From an uncultured Phocaeicola sp. (lineage in GTDB: Bacteria; Bacteroidota; Bacteroidia; Bacteroidales; Bacteroidaceae): DNA of 64,000 nt. The stretch spans positions 1 through 64,000 of the forward strand of contig CARCZS010000008.1 in NCBI GenBank assembly GCA_948956705.1. Direction: 5' to 3'. The notes under the pieces were generated by a model that saw only the letters and a list, made by a program, of their open reading frames with translations, searched no databases and was not told the origin of the DNA. The first letter of the stretch is position 1, and every line of letters begins with the position of its first letter. The translations under genes were made by a program, and so were the position numbers. Below are positions 45,201-52,669 of this stretch, piece by piece.

Positions 45201-45339
45201 CATCTTCTTCCAAGCAGAAAATATGCTGACATTCACTAAACAGCAAGGTTTAGACCCCGAACAGACATATAGTGGCTCGACCTATTATCGCTATCCGACA
45301 ATGAAAACCATTTCATTCGGTATCAATGTGAAACTTTAA
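42253..45339 (+). CDS. SusC/RagA family TonB-linked outer-membrane protein
   Basis: A 1028-residue outer-membrane transporter. Signal peptide about 1-20 (ends TTYAQ). A carboxypeptidase D regulatory-like (CNA-B-type) domain spans about 22-100 (TVTGKVTAGGEEMPGVTIAVKGQPRGTITSANGNY). The TonB box region is VDEVVITVPYGTAKKSTFTGS. The plug domain with the SusC-typical PLYVVDGVPYDGNL and VLKDAASAALYGSRAANGVIMITTKQG follows, then the barrel to the terminal FGINVKL. Its partner SusD gene starts 14 bases later. No enzymes, sensor kinase or sigma factor flank it, so the substrate is not suggested by context; it may be a glycan or peptide. Confidence 0.95.
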   Translation: MSKISLFLCSLLFCITTYAQEITVTGKVTAGGEEMPGVTIAVKGQPRGTITSANGNYQLQVRGNESLIFSFIGYETVTIPVNNRKVINVELKESSLMVDEVVITVPYGTAKKSTFTGSASYIAAGTIEKSQVSNVSKALQGTVAGLQSFSSSGQPGSDATILIRGVGSVNASNTPLYVVDGVPYDGNLSSIASSDIASITVLKDAASAALYGSRAANGVIMITTKQGAKDSAPVIELSAKYGFSSRARADYDQLNTNQYFELYWEALRNYRMDNGYSAEDAAAWASSNVVGRLGINPYGTGIPEPIGHNGKLVSGATPLWNDSWDDALSQNAHYTDLNVRVSGGSKTSKYFVSAGYMDDQGAYICSGFKRYTLRANITSDIRKWLQVGLNVSGTHSIQDYPKQDDSTISNVVLFARSVRPFYPVYQRDLATGAYLLDENGDRQFDYGEYRPNSYAKYNLLASMPHDKSEIKRDAASLRGFIQITPIEGLSYKMSLNIDYNSKFNHDYANPTYGPSSITGGEVSKYNYRTTGMTFNNVINYQHTFKDVHNVRVMAGQEYYEYNTSNFGGYRSQIIMDGFYEPDAASSLGDFGGNSDQYKLLSFFGSAEYSYDQKYFLSASVRSDGSSRFHPDHRWGTFWSVGGSWKVMQESFMEKTSSWLSNLTLRASYGAQGNDNIGYYAYQALYSIRNNLGESGLHASRLATPNLTWETNLNTNIGLDFGLWDNRLTGTVEFFERRSKDLLFSKDLVQSSGFSSMDENIGSIKNYGWEFQLSGYPIMTQDWKWKLSFNATTYKNKITSLPSEVMWSGNKKWVKGGSLYDFYLIEWAGINSENGNPMWYRYNTEGDKITTEDYSSTTTNDRVKCGNSLPDWTGGLQSELSYKDFTLSLLFSYSLGGKIYNSDKVSLLSQGPSGTGWSVDMLDRWTPENPNTDVPRLTTSPKSSWTNSSNRFLVDRSYLRLKNITFSYNLPKSLLNTLTLKDASIFFQAENMLTFTKQQGLDPEQTYSGSTYYRYPTMKTISFGINVKL

Positions 45340-45353
45340 TACAGGAAAAGAAT

Positions 45354-46904
45354 ATGAAGACAATTTTTAAATATATACTTTCAGTTGCATTAGGAGCCAG
45401 CATACTGACTTCCTGCGATTTGGATACAATCCCTACAACTTCTGTAGATGCCGGTTCGGTATTCGGTAAAACAGGAGATGCCGAAAAGGTACTTAACGGC
45501 GGTTGGAATTACTTAATGGAAACCTTCAATTCCTACGCTAACCCAGGATATGGAGCAATGCTGCGTGCCAATGACGCAATGGGATCGGACGTGGTATTGA
45601 ATGACAAATACGGTTTTAGATCGCATAATCAATTTAATGCTATATACGGAAAAGGCGGTACCAACACATTGAGTTGGCTACTTTGCTATCGTGTCATTAA
45701 TGATTGCAACGGAGTATTGGACAATATCGATAATGCCGAAGGAACACAAAACGACAGAGATCGCATTAAAGGACAAGCACTTGCATTACGCGGATTCCTT
45801 TATCTGCATCTTGCATCATGCTATTCTTTTGCCATCGACAAAGATCCCAATGCTGTATGCGCCCCTATCTATACAAAATCAACCGATGAGGTTTCTGCTG
45901 CTGAAGGAATGCCGGCATCCAGCGTAAGCGAAGTGTATGCACAATCTATCAGTGACTTGGAAAAGGCATTAGACCTTATCCCCGAGACATACATACGTAA
46001 TTCCAAGCATAAGATTGACAATCAAGTTGTATTGGGACTGCTTTCACGTGCTTGCCTTTACGCACGCCAATGGGAGAAAGCTAAGAATTATTCCGACCAA
46101 CTTTTGGCAAAAAACAACTATTTAATGAGCGAAAGCGAATATAAAGAAGGTTTTAGTAATGCCGAAAACAAGGAATGGATTTGGGGACATCCTCAAACCA
46201 ATGACCAGAACAATGCCAGTTATCAGTTTTATTATCTAGATACCACTACTCCGGGATCCTATTATTACAGTTTTAATGTAGATCCTTATTTCCGCGACTT
46301 ATTTGAAGATGGAGACTATCGTAAAGAAATGATATATTGGGCAACCGACCCGGGAGCAGATGTAGAATCGGCTGCTTATGTATGGATGCGTAATGCGAAA
46401 TTTAAATTCCGCGACATTCAGAACACTGTTGCCGATATCGTATTGATGCGTGTTGCCGAAATTTATCTAATCAATGCAGAAGCAAAGGCTCGTCTGAACG
46501 ATCCGGACGCTGTCAACAAACTGAATGAACTGAAAGCAGCCAGAGGAGCACAAGCCATTTCAACAAGCCTGACAGGAGAAGATTTACTGGAAGCTATTTG
46601 GTTGGAACGCCGCAAAGAACTATGGGGTGAAGGTTTCAGCTTGATAGACATTATCCGTAACCAGAAAAGTGTAGTTCGCAAAGAATATCCCGACGATAAA
46701 ATAGATTATACCTATACGGATTCAGAAGGTAAAGAACATACCGTAAAAAAGACTCCGCAAGGACACCGTTACTTTAACTTCCCTGACAAGAGCAACTTCT
46801 GTCCGAACAGCAAATACTATCTGTATCGTATTACCGACTCCGAAGAGTTGACTAACACCAAACTGTATAGTGTTTATCCCAAACTTTCCATTTATATGGA
46901 ATAA
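45354..46904 (+). CDS. SusD/RagB family outer-membrane lipoprotein
   Basis: A 516-residue surface lipoprotein with signal peptide and lipobox (ILTSC, Cys21; then DLDTIPTTS). It is the glycan- or nutrient-binding lid that pairs with the SusC protein 14 bases upstream. The SusD fold is shown by RGFLYLHLASCYSFA, LLSRACLYARQWEKAKNYSDQLL, DIVLMRVAEIYLINAEAKARL and the late RKELWGEGFSLIDIIRNQ. Its C-terminal SKYYLYRITDSEEL is usual. Ligand unknown. The 142-bp repeat follows 29 bases after its stop. Confidence 0.95.
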   Translation: MKTIFKYILSVALGASILTSCDLDTIPTTSVDAGSVFGKTGDAEKVLNGGWNYLMETFNSYANPGYGAMLRANDAMGSDVVLNDKYGFRSHNQFNAIYGKGGTNTLSWLLCYRVINDCNGVLDNIDNAEGTQNDRDRIKGQALALRGFLYLHLASCYSFAIDKDPNAVCAPIYTKSTDEVSAAEGMPASSVSEVYAQSISDLEKALDLIPETYIRNSKHKIDNQVVLGLLSRACLYARQWEKAKNYSDQLLAKNNYLMSESEYKEGFSNAENKEWIWGHPQTNDQNNASYQFYYLDTTTPGSYYYSFNVDPYFRDLFEDGDYRKEMIYWATDPGADVESAAYVWMRNAKFKFRDIQNTVADIVLMRVAEIYLINAEAKARLNDPDAVNKLNELKAARGAQAISTSLTGEDLLEAIWLERRKELWGEGFSLIDIIRNQKSVVRKEYPDDKIDYTYTDSEGKEHTVKKTPQGHRYFNFPDKSNFCPNSKYYLYRITDSEELTNTKLYSVYPKLSIYME

Positions 46905-46933
46905 CAGCGAACTCTAACAAAAAGTAAAGGGAG

Positions 46934-47075
46934 TGTGTCAAAACTAAACCGACCTATCCCATCGTCAACTGTAGGGGCAGGGTTTGCCTGCCCGAAGACA
47001 CAAAGTAAACTGTTTTCGGGCGAGCGAACCTCGCCCCTACGAACGAAACGACAGCATTATCCACGTTTTGACACA
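46934..47075. repeat. 142-bp MITE-like repeat, full copy A
   Basis: Starts with TGTGTCAAAAC and ends with GTTTTGACACA, which are exact inverted repeats of 11 bases. Inside are two GC-rich hairpins, GGGCAGG with CCTGCCC, and GGGCGAG with CTCGCCC, each with a short loop. A second full copy at 55869-56010 has the same length and differs at few positions; a partial copy lies at 1-54. No transposase. Small frames crossing the repeats are not genes. Confidence 0.85.
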
Positions 47076-47134
47076 ACCCCTTTTTTCATTCACCGATAAA
47101 CCAAGAATCGTTTATCTTATTTGTTTTTTAGCTC

Positions 47135-48379
47135 CTAAGGAGATACCAACTTATAAAGTTTGTCGCTGGGGCGTATCTTTTCGGGAACTTTAAATGAAAC
47201 ATGCTGGCCTTTCCGCACCACATCTACCGGCTTCAAATCAACCCGCGCCTCATCCGGTGTGAAGAACACGGCACCCGTGGTAGGCCCTGTTATCAACAGC
47301 TTGTCACCTACCTTCATTTCGGCCGCCTCCACCAGAAACTCAGCCACACCGATATTAGAGAAGTATTTAATGCCTTTTCCCACATACACTTTACGTTCAG
47401 TTGCTTCGGAACCATAATTCCTGCTCCACTCGCCCAATCGCTGTCCCAGATAATAACCGTTCCAGAATCCGCGGTTAAAGACAGTTTTCAGACGTTCATC
47501 CCACCCCAATTTCTTTTCTTCCGTAAACGTACCTTCCAAATACGAACGGATAGCATCTTTATAACATTCCACTACCGTGCGTACATACTCAGGCCCGCGG
47601 GCACGCCCTTCAATCTTGAACACACGCACACCGGCCTCAATCATTTCATCCATGAAATGAATGGTCTTCAAATCTTTGGGAGACATGATATATTTATTGT
47701 CCACTTCCAACTCTATATCACTTTCTTTATCCTTCACTTCGTATGCACGACGGCAAATCTGCATGCAAGCACCACGATTGGCAGACGCATTCATCTCATG
47801 CAGACTGAGATAGCACTTGCCCGACACAGCCATGCATAACGCTCCGTGACAGAACATTTCTATCCGGACCAGCTCGCCTTTCGGCCCTTTTATCTGTTCG
47901 TTCTGGATAGTATCATAAATCACTTTCACCTGTTTCAGATTCAATTCACGTGCCAGCACCACCACATCGGCAAAGCGGGCATAGAATTTCAGAGCCTCTG
48001 CATTGCTGATATTCAACTGAGTGGAAAGATGCACCTCCTGCCCAATCTCATTACAATAAGCCATCACCGCAACATCGGCAGCAATCACAGCACTGATTCC
48101 GGCTTCTTTTGCAGCCTCCACAATTGTACGCATCAAGGCAATATCCTCATCATAAATAATAGTATTGATGGTCAGATAACTCTTGATGGCATGCTCATCA
48201 CAAATCTGCGCAATCTCGCGCAAATCATTAATAGTAAATGTATTGGCAGACCGGGCACGCATATTCAGGCTTTCAATACCAAAATAAATGGAGTCCGCAC
48301 CTGCCTGTATAGCGGCAGCCAACGACTCACGCGAGCCGACAGGAGCCATTATTTCAAAGTCTTTTATAGAAGGTTTCAT
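47135..48379 (-). CDS. Peptidase U32 family protein (TrhP/RlhA-like)
   Basis: A 414-residue protein with the family signature EMFCHGALCMAVSGKCYLS and further cysteines in NRGACMQICRR that suggest an iron-sulfur centre. Members of the bacterial U32 family, once named collagenase-like proteases, include RlhA and TrhP, which act in hydroxylation of rRNA or tRNA; the assignment to one or other is not made here. I start at the ATG at 48379; the in-frame extension to 48583 overlaps dusB and has no family character. It is divergent from dusB with a promoter for each in the 71-base gap, and both may act in RNA modification. Confidence 0.85.
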   Translation of the reverse strand: MKPSIKDFEIMAPVGSRESLAAAIQAGADSIYFGIESLNMRARSANTFTINDLREIAQICDEHAIKSYLTINTIIYDEDIALMRTIVEAAKEAGISAVIAADVAVMAYCNEIGQEVHLSTQLNISNAEALKFYARFADVVVLARELNLKQVKVIYDTIQNEQIKGPKGELVRIEMFCHGALCMAVSGKCYLSLHEMNASANRGACMQICRRAYEVKDKESDIELEVDNKYIMSPKDLKTIHFMDEMIEAGVRVFKIEGRARGPEYVRTVVECYKDAIRSYLEGTFTEEKKLGWDERLKTVFNRGFWNGYYLGQRLGEWSRNYGSEATERKVYVGKGIKYFSNIGVAEFLVEAAEMKVGDKLLITGPTTGAVFFTPDEARVDLKPVDVVRKGQHVSFKVPEKIRPSDKLYKLVSP

Positions 48380-48401
48380 TATTCTTTTGATTATGTGTGT
48401 G

Positions 48402-48409
48402 CAAAGGTA
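48402..48409 (-). promoter_or_regulatory. Promoter -7 element of the U32-family gene
   Basis: On the minus strand TACCTTTG, 22 bases upstream of the chosen start. It supports that start over the longer frame. Confidence 0.55.
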
Positions 48410-48421
48410 GGCTTTTTTCCG

Positions 48422-48429
48422 TATTTTTG
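48422..48429 (+). promoter_or_regulatory. Promoter -7 element of dusB
   Basis: TATTTTTG, 21 bases before the dusB start, back to back with the U32-family promoter. Confidence 0.5.
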
Positions 48430-48450
48430 CAGCCAAATAACTGTTAGAAT

Positions 48451-49434
48451 ATGAAAATACGCCATATAGACTTGGGGGAACACCCTGTTTTATTAGCTCC
48501 GATGGAGGATGTGACCGACCCTGCCTTCCGCTTGATGTGCAAAAAGTTTGGTGCCGACATGGTATATACCGAGTTCGTATCAAGCGATGCCCTGATACGC
48601 TCGGTAGGAAAAACCATGCAGAAGCTGAACATCAATGACGAAGAACGCCCCGTAGCCATTCAGATTTATGGAAAAGATACCGAGACAATGGTAGAGGCGG
48701 CCAAAATAGTGGAAGAAGCACACCCTGACATTCTGGACATTAACTTTGGCTGTCCCGTCAAGCGCGTCGCAGGCAAAGGAGCAGGCGCCGGAATGTTGCA
48801 GAACATCCCTCTGATGCTGGAAATTACCCGCGCCGTTGTGGATGCGGTAAAGATTCCCGTCACCGTAAAGACACGCTTGGGATGGGACAACGACCATAAA
48901 ATCATTGTCAGCCTGGCCGAGCAACTGCAAGATTGCGGCATCGAAGCATTAACCATCCACGGACGTACACGCGCACAGATGTATACCGGTGAAGCCGATT
49001 GGACGTTGATAGGCGAAGTAAAGAAGAACCCGCGTATACATATTCCTATCATCGGCAATGGAGACGTGACCACACCGCAACGTGCCAAAGAGTGTTTTGA
49101 CCTTTATGGAGTAGATGCCATCATGATTGGACGTGCCAGTTTCGGACGCCCCTGGATATTCAAAGAAGTGAAGCATTATATAGAAACCGGCGAAGAACTT
49201 CCACCTCTGTCTTTCGACTGGAAAATGGATGTCCTCCGCCAGGAAGTGCTGGACAGCGTCAATCTGTTGGACGAACGCCGCGGTATATTGCATGTACGCC
49301 GCCATTTGGCTGCATCACCCATGTTTAAAGGAATTCCTAACTTTAAGGAAACGCGTATCGCCATGCTTCGCGCCGAAACAGTCAAGGAGCTTTTCAGTAT
49401 CCTTGACTATATAAAAGGCAACTATACCCTTTAA
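48451..49434 (+). CDS. dusB: tRNA-dihydrouridine synthase B
   Basis: A 327-residue FMN enzyme that reduces uridine to dihydrouridine in the D-loop of tRNA. The catalytic cysteine is Cys101 in INFGCPVKRVAGKGAGAGML. The FMN-binding barrel has VLLAPMEDVTDPAFR at the start, KTRLGWD, HGRTRAQMYTGEADW and GNGDVTTPQRAKE, and the C-terminal helical domain carries DERRGILHVRRHLA. Start chosen at the ATG with a nearby promoter. It ends four bases inside the convergent GIN-domain gene. Confidence 0.93.
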   Translation: MKIRHIDLGEHPVLLAPMEDVTDPAFRLMCKKFGADMVYTEFVSSDALIRSVGKTMQKLNINDEERPVAIQIYGKDTETMVEAAKIVEEAHPDILDINFGCPVKRVAGKGAGAGMLQNIPLMLEITRAVVDAVKIPVTVKTRLGWDNDHKIIVSLAEQLQDCGIEALTIHGRTRAQMYTGEADWTLIGEVKKNPRIHIPIIGNGDVTTPQRAKECFDLYGVDAIMIGRASFGRPWIFKEVKHYIETGEELPPLSFDWKMDVLRQEVLDSVNLLDERRGILHVRRHLAASPMFKGIPNFKETRIAMLRAETVKELFSILDYIKGNYTL

Positions 49435-50372
49435 TCATCATTGGAACGACGATGACGCTTGCCCTTCGTGCTGTTCTTTTCCACAGTACGGGGGTTTCCG
49501 CTGTAAGACACATCGCTATTCTTGCCTTCCTTATTAATGATTATCTTTTCGGAAGCATAGCACGAAATGTCACCGGTACTACGCGGAGACGTATAAGCAG
49601 TAACTTGTTTCGCTTTCAATGCAGAACCTGTAATGTCACCGGAACCGCTTAACGAATAATTAGCTTTCGTACACTTGCCCGATAACGTAACATCGCCCGA
49701 ACCGTTGACCGTACCATTCACTTCATCAGCCGAAATGCCTTTTACAGTTACATCACCCGAACCGTTGACAGCACTACTCACTCTATCGACCGAAATGCCC
49801 TTCACGGCAATATCACCCGAACCATTGACAGCCATGCTCATTTCCTCTCCCGAAACATAACCTAAAGTAACATCGCCCGAACCGTTGACAGCGACATTCA
49901 TCTTACGACATTTCACCTTGTCGGCGTCAATGTCACCACTGCCATTCACTGTCCAGTTAATGGCATCATTCACGTCAACCCCATTCTTGAAAATAATATC
50001 ACCCGAACCGTTGACCACAACATTTTTCACCATAGGGGCAGCTACACAAAGTTCCAGTCTGGTACCATTCTCAAATGAAACGGAATATCCCTTCTTTAAC
50101 TCAAGAAACAACGTATGGTCTTTTACATACACTTGCACAATGTCCTGCAAGTTATCCGGAACAGAGAGTTCCAATTTCTGCTTGCCGGAAGTTTGGGTAT
50201 AAACAATCTCGCTGCTTCCATTCAGACAGACCGCATCAAAACGCCCCACACGCACTTCCTTTGTCACATTGTTCTTACTTGCTCTTATTCTTTCACCTAA
50301 AGATTCTGCCCATACTGTTGTAGATACTAACGCCAAGGCAAATAGCATAAAAATAGATACTAATTTTTTCAT
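49431..50372 (-). CDS. DUF2807 / GIN-domain repeat protein (putative adhesin head)
   Basis: A 313-residue exported protein (signal peptide about 1-22, ending TVWAES). The central part is a solenoid of seven NGSGD or SGSGD repeats, each about 20 residues, in the order VVVNGSGDII, WTVNGSGDID, VAVNGSGDVT, MAVNGSGDIA, SAVNGSGDVT, GTVNGSGDVT and YSLSGSGDIT, with a degenerate eighth (STGDIS). This is the pattern of the GIN domain, a right-handed beta solenoid in Bacteroidetes cell-surface or periplasmic proteins. The end is basic and polar (KGKRHRRSNDD). Function not known. It overlaps the dusB end by four bases. Confidence 0.88.
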   Translation of the reverse strand: MKKLVSIFMLFALALVSTTVWAESLGERIRASKNNVTKEVRVGRFDAVCLNGSSEIVYTQTSGKQKLELSVPDNLQDIVQVYVKDHTLFLELKKGYSVSFENGTRLELCVAAPMVKNVVVNGSGDIIFKNGVDVNDAINWTVNGSGDIDADKVKCRKMNVAVNGSGDVTLGYVSGEEMSMAVNGSGDIAVKGISVDRVSSAVNGSGDVTVKGISADEVNGTVNGSGDVTLSGKCTKANYSLSGSGDITGSALKAKQVTAYTSPRSTGDISCYASEKIIINKEGKNSDVSYSGNPRTVEKNSTKGKRHRRSNDD

Positions 50373-50674
50373 AATATTATCGTTTTATATATAAGACGTA
50401 TCCAGTTGGGCAAACGTTGCAGCCTTTGCGCATTTTTTTTTCAATTAATTAGCTCCGGGCATTAGTCCGAGTAAGCATTTTCGCCCTTTAGGTTAAGCCT
50501 TTCTATCAGTCGGGCTACTACAGTCTTCGGCAGTGGACTGTACAGTCTACTACAATGGACCGTACAGTCTGCTACGGTGGACTGTACAGTCCGTTGCCGA
50601 AGTCCGTAATAATCTTCCGCTTAAAAAGCCTTAGCCGACAGCAAGAAACCGCTTACTCTTCTATCCATCCGGTT
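50373..50674. other. Intergenic stretch with 22-bp palindromic tandem repeat
   Basis: About 300 bases between two minus-strand genes. The start-proximal part is AT-rich without a clear -7 element. The centre holds the repeat at 50512-50599; the rest shows no other feature. Confidence 0.6.
50512..50599. repeat. Three clear 22-bp tandem units plus one degenerate unit, GGACTGTACAGTC core
   Basis: Units of 22 bases begin at 50534, 50556 and 50578, and a weaker one at 50512. Each has the core GGACTGTACAGTC (self-complementary apart from the ends) and a more variable 9-base second half. The period equals that of the repeat at 29741-29828, but the sequence differs. No spacers, so not a CRISPR. Confidence 0.85.
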
Positions 50675-51652
50675 CTATCTGGCCACCAATTGGAACACCA
50701 CCGAGGCAAACCATCGTTTATACATCCACGTGGCCGCAATATAAATACAAACAGCAGAAACCCAACCGGCAATCACATCTATCAAATAATGCGCCTGAAT
50801 ATAAACCGTGGCACAGCAAAGAAGCACATAAAAGGGTGCCAGGAAATAGCATAACTTCTTATTTACCCGATAGGCCATAATCATGATAATAGTGGAAATG
50901 CCGACATGCGAACTGGGGAAAGCTGCGGTAGGACGTTCACCCACTTCCTGAGAAGCCTCTACAAGATTATAAAAGAAACCATGGTCGAAACCGGGACCGG
51001 GCAACAAAATATCATTGTGATTGAAATAATCTCCAATCGCCGGAAAATGTTGCGCCATCACATTATCCATGCCGATAGCAGGAAAGTAAAACTGCGGACC
51101 GGCCACAGGAACCAATATATAAATAAGATAATAAATGAAAAATGAGGTAACCAATACAAAAGACGCCTTCTCAAACCATTCAAAACGGAAAAGGAAATAA
51201 TAGATTGTCACTATCGCAATCATCGGGTAATAAGCGAAATAGCCCAAATTAAAGGGCTCACTGAACCACATGGACGGACAAAGCTCACTGAACTCCACCG
51301 ACGGCTGGCAACGGAACAGGAATTGTTCTGCAGAAGCAAAGAAATTATCCAGATTCGGGAATAAACGGTTGAACTCAAAGGTATCGGGATACCAATAAGC
51401 CAAAAATGCCATTTGCACAGCCATACGCGTAAATGCGGATAACTTGCAAGGATATTTGTGATACAGATATATCAATGCAAAAGTAATAACCACAATACCT
51501 GCACGTTCCAGAAGCATTGTGCCGGGGTGATCCATGCGCGGCCACAATATCAAAACCATGATCGTAGTGAGAGCATTATATATCAAACTGATACTCTCTA
51601 CGGCAAACAATCCTTTTACACTGTCTACACGTTTGAATAAATTTAAAGCCAT
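50675..51652 (-). CDS. PAP2-superfamily membrane phosphatase/transferase (inositol-phosphoceramide-synthase-like)
   Basis: A 325-residue polytopic inner-membrane protein with about eight hydrophobic segments. The PAP2 active-site motifs are present: RPTAAFPSSHVGIS (with GERP before it) and IQAHYLIDVIAGW. The layout, with a long loop before the motifs carrying LCPSMWFSEPFNLG and the PAP2 half at the C-terminal end, resembles Aur1/inositol-phosphoceramide synthase-like enzymes more than simple undecaprenyl-diphosphate phosphatases. Bacteroides make sphingolipids with head groups, so a lipid head-group role is possible but unproven. The epimerase gene overlaps its start by 10 bases, implying a shared operon. 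Confidence 0.8.
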   Translation of the reverse strand: MALNLFKRVDSVKGLFAVESISLIYNALTTIMVLILWPRMDHPGTMLLERAGIVVITFALIYLYHKYPCKLSAFTRMAVQMAFLAYWYPDTFEFNRLFPNLDNFFASAEQFLFRCQPSVEFSELCPSMWFSEPFNLGYFAYYPMIAIVTIYYFLFRFEWFEKASFVLVTSFFIYYLIYILVPVAGPQFYFPAIGMDNVMAQHFPAIGDYFNHNDILLPGPGFDHGFFYNLVEASQEVGERPTAAFPSSHVGISTIIMIMAYRVNKKLCYFLAPFYVLLCCATVYIQAHYLIDVIAGWVSAVCIYIAATWMYKRWFASVVFQLVAR

Positions 51653-52653
51653 CCTTCTTTCTTATACCAGGCAATAATCTCTTTTACTCCCCTTTCTAAC
51701 GGATACTCGGGACGATATCCCAATTCATCCGTCAATGGAGTGATGTCGCATTGCCAGTTGCGTTGTTTCATTATTTTATATTTATCACGATTCAGCGTAC
51801 TTACCTTCCCCAGGCAACGCGCTGAAAATTCAGCGAGCAAAGATACAACTTTTAAAATAAATAGCGGACATTTAAAGTGTATAACCCACGGATTACCAAG
51901 CTCTTTTTGTATTAAATCGGAGAAAGCACGGCTGGAATATACATTTCCGTCACTTACAAAATAGGCACGGTGCTTCACTTTATGCTCTATAGCCAGATAG
52001 ACTGCCTGCACCAAGTCCTTCACATAGATAAAGGTAAGATCCTGACGTTTGAAGCCGGCGGCAAAGTCTACGTGCTGCTTGATTGATTTGGCCATCAGGA
52101 AATAATCTTTCTCGCGAGGCCCGTAGACACCGGTCGGCCGGAAAATCACGACCGGGAAATCACCCAATGATTGCAGATAATGTTCCGACTTCAGTTTACT
52201 GACTCCATAAGCCGTATTGGGCATCGCCGCATCATGTTCATTGATGGGGGTATAATTCTCTTCACGTATAGGCCCGAAGATACTAAGCGAACTGATATAG
52301 ATAAATTGTTCGGGAACCATATCCAATGTTTGCAGCGCCTCTACGAAATTGCGGGTATAAACATAATTCCCTTTGTCAAACTCTTCTTTGTGACGACATT
52401 TAGTCACACCGGCACAATGAATGATGTAGTCCCACCCCCCATGTGCTTGTTTATGAACCGCCAATTGCTCTACCAATCTTCCGGGACGGGCAAAGTCCAG
52501 TTCGGCAAACCGGATACGAGAATCTTTCAAGTACTTGCGGCTGCTGCTTTTGCGCATGCCCGCCCATACCTGCATACCTCTTTCCAAACCGCCTTCCACC
52601 AGAAAACTGCCGATAAACCCGCTTGCTCCGGTTACCAATATTCTTTTTTCCAT
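51643..52653 (-). CDS. NAD-dependent epimerase/dehydratase (extended SDR)
   Basis: A 336-residue Rossmann enzyme: NAD motif ILVTGASGFIGSFL, the catalytic Tyr-x3-Lys in NTAYGVSKLKSEHYL, and FRPTGVYGPREKDYFLMAKSIK. The C-terminal region (CPLFILKVVSLLAEFSARCLGKVSTLNRDKYKIMKQRNWQCDI) resembles the 3-beta-hydroxysteroid or nucleotide-sugar epimerase-like proteins of Bacteroidetes. The substrate is unknown. It lies between the CDF gene (16 bases upstream) and the PAP2 gene (10-base overlap) in one minus-strand run; a lipid-related role is possible because of the PAP2 partner. Confidence 0.85.
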   Translation of the reverse strand: MEKRILVTGASGFIGSFLVEGGLERGMQVWAGMRKSSSRKYLKDSRIRFAELDFARPGRLVEQLAVHKQAHGGWDYIIHCAGVTKCRHKEEFDKGNYVYTRNFVEALQTLDMVPEQFIYISSLSIFGPIREENYTPINEHDAAMPNTAYGVSKLKSEHYLQSLGDFPVVIFRPTGVYGPREKDYFLMAKSIKQHVDFAAGFKRQDLTFIYVKDLVQAVYLAIEHKVKHRAYFVSDGNVYSSRAFSDLIQKELGNPWVIHFKCPLFILKVVSLLAEFSARCLGKVSTLNRDKYKIMKQRNWQCDITPLTDELGYRPEYPLERGVKEIIAWYKKEGWL

Positions 52654-52669
52654 TATTCCTTATCACATT

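Noticed and set aside
46984..47193. Frames reading MPARRHKVNCFRASEPRPYE in the 142-bp repeats (also at 55919)
   Set aside because: They are translations of the hairpin repeat and occur only because the repeat copies are near-identical.
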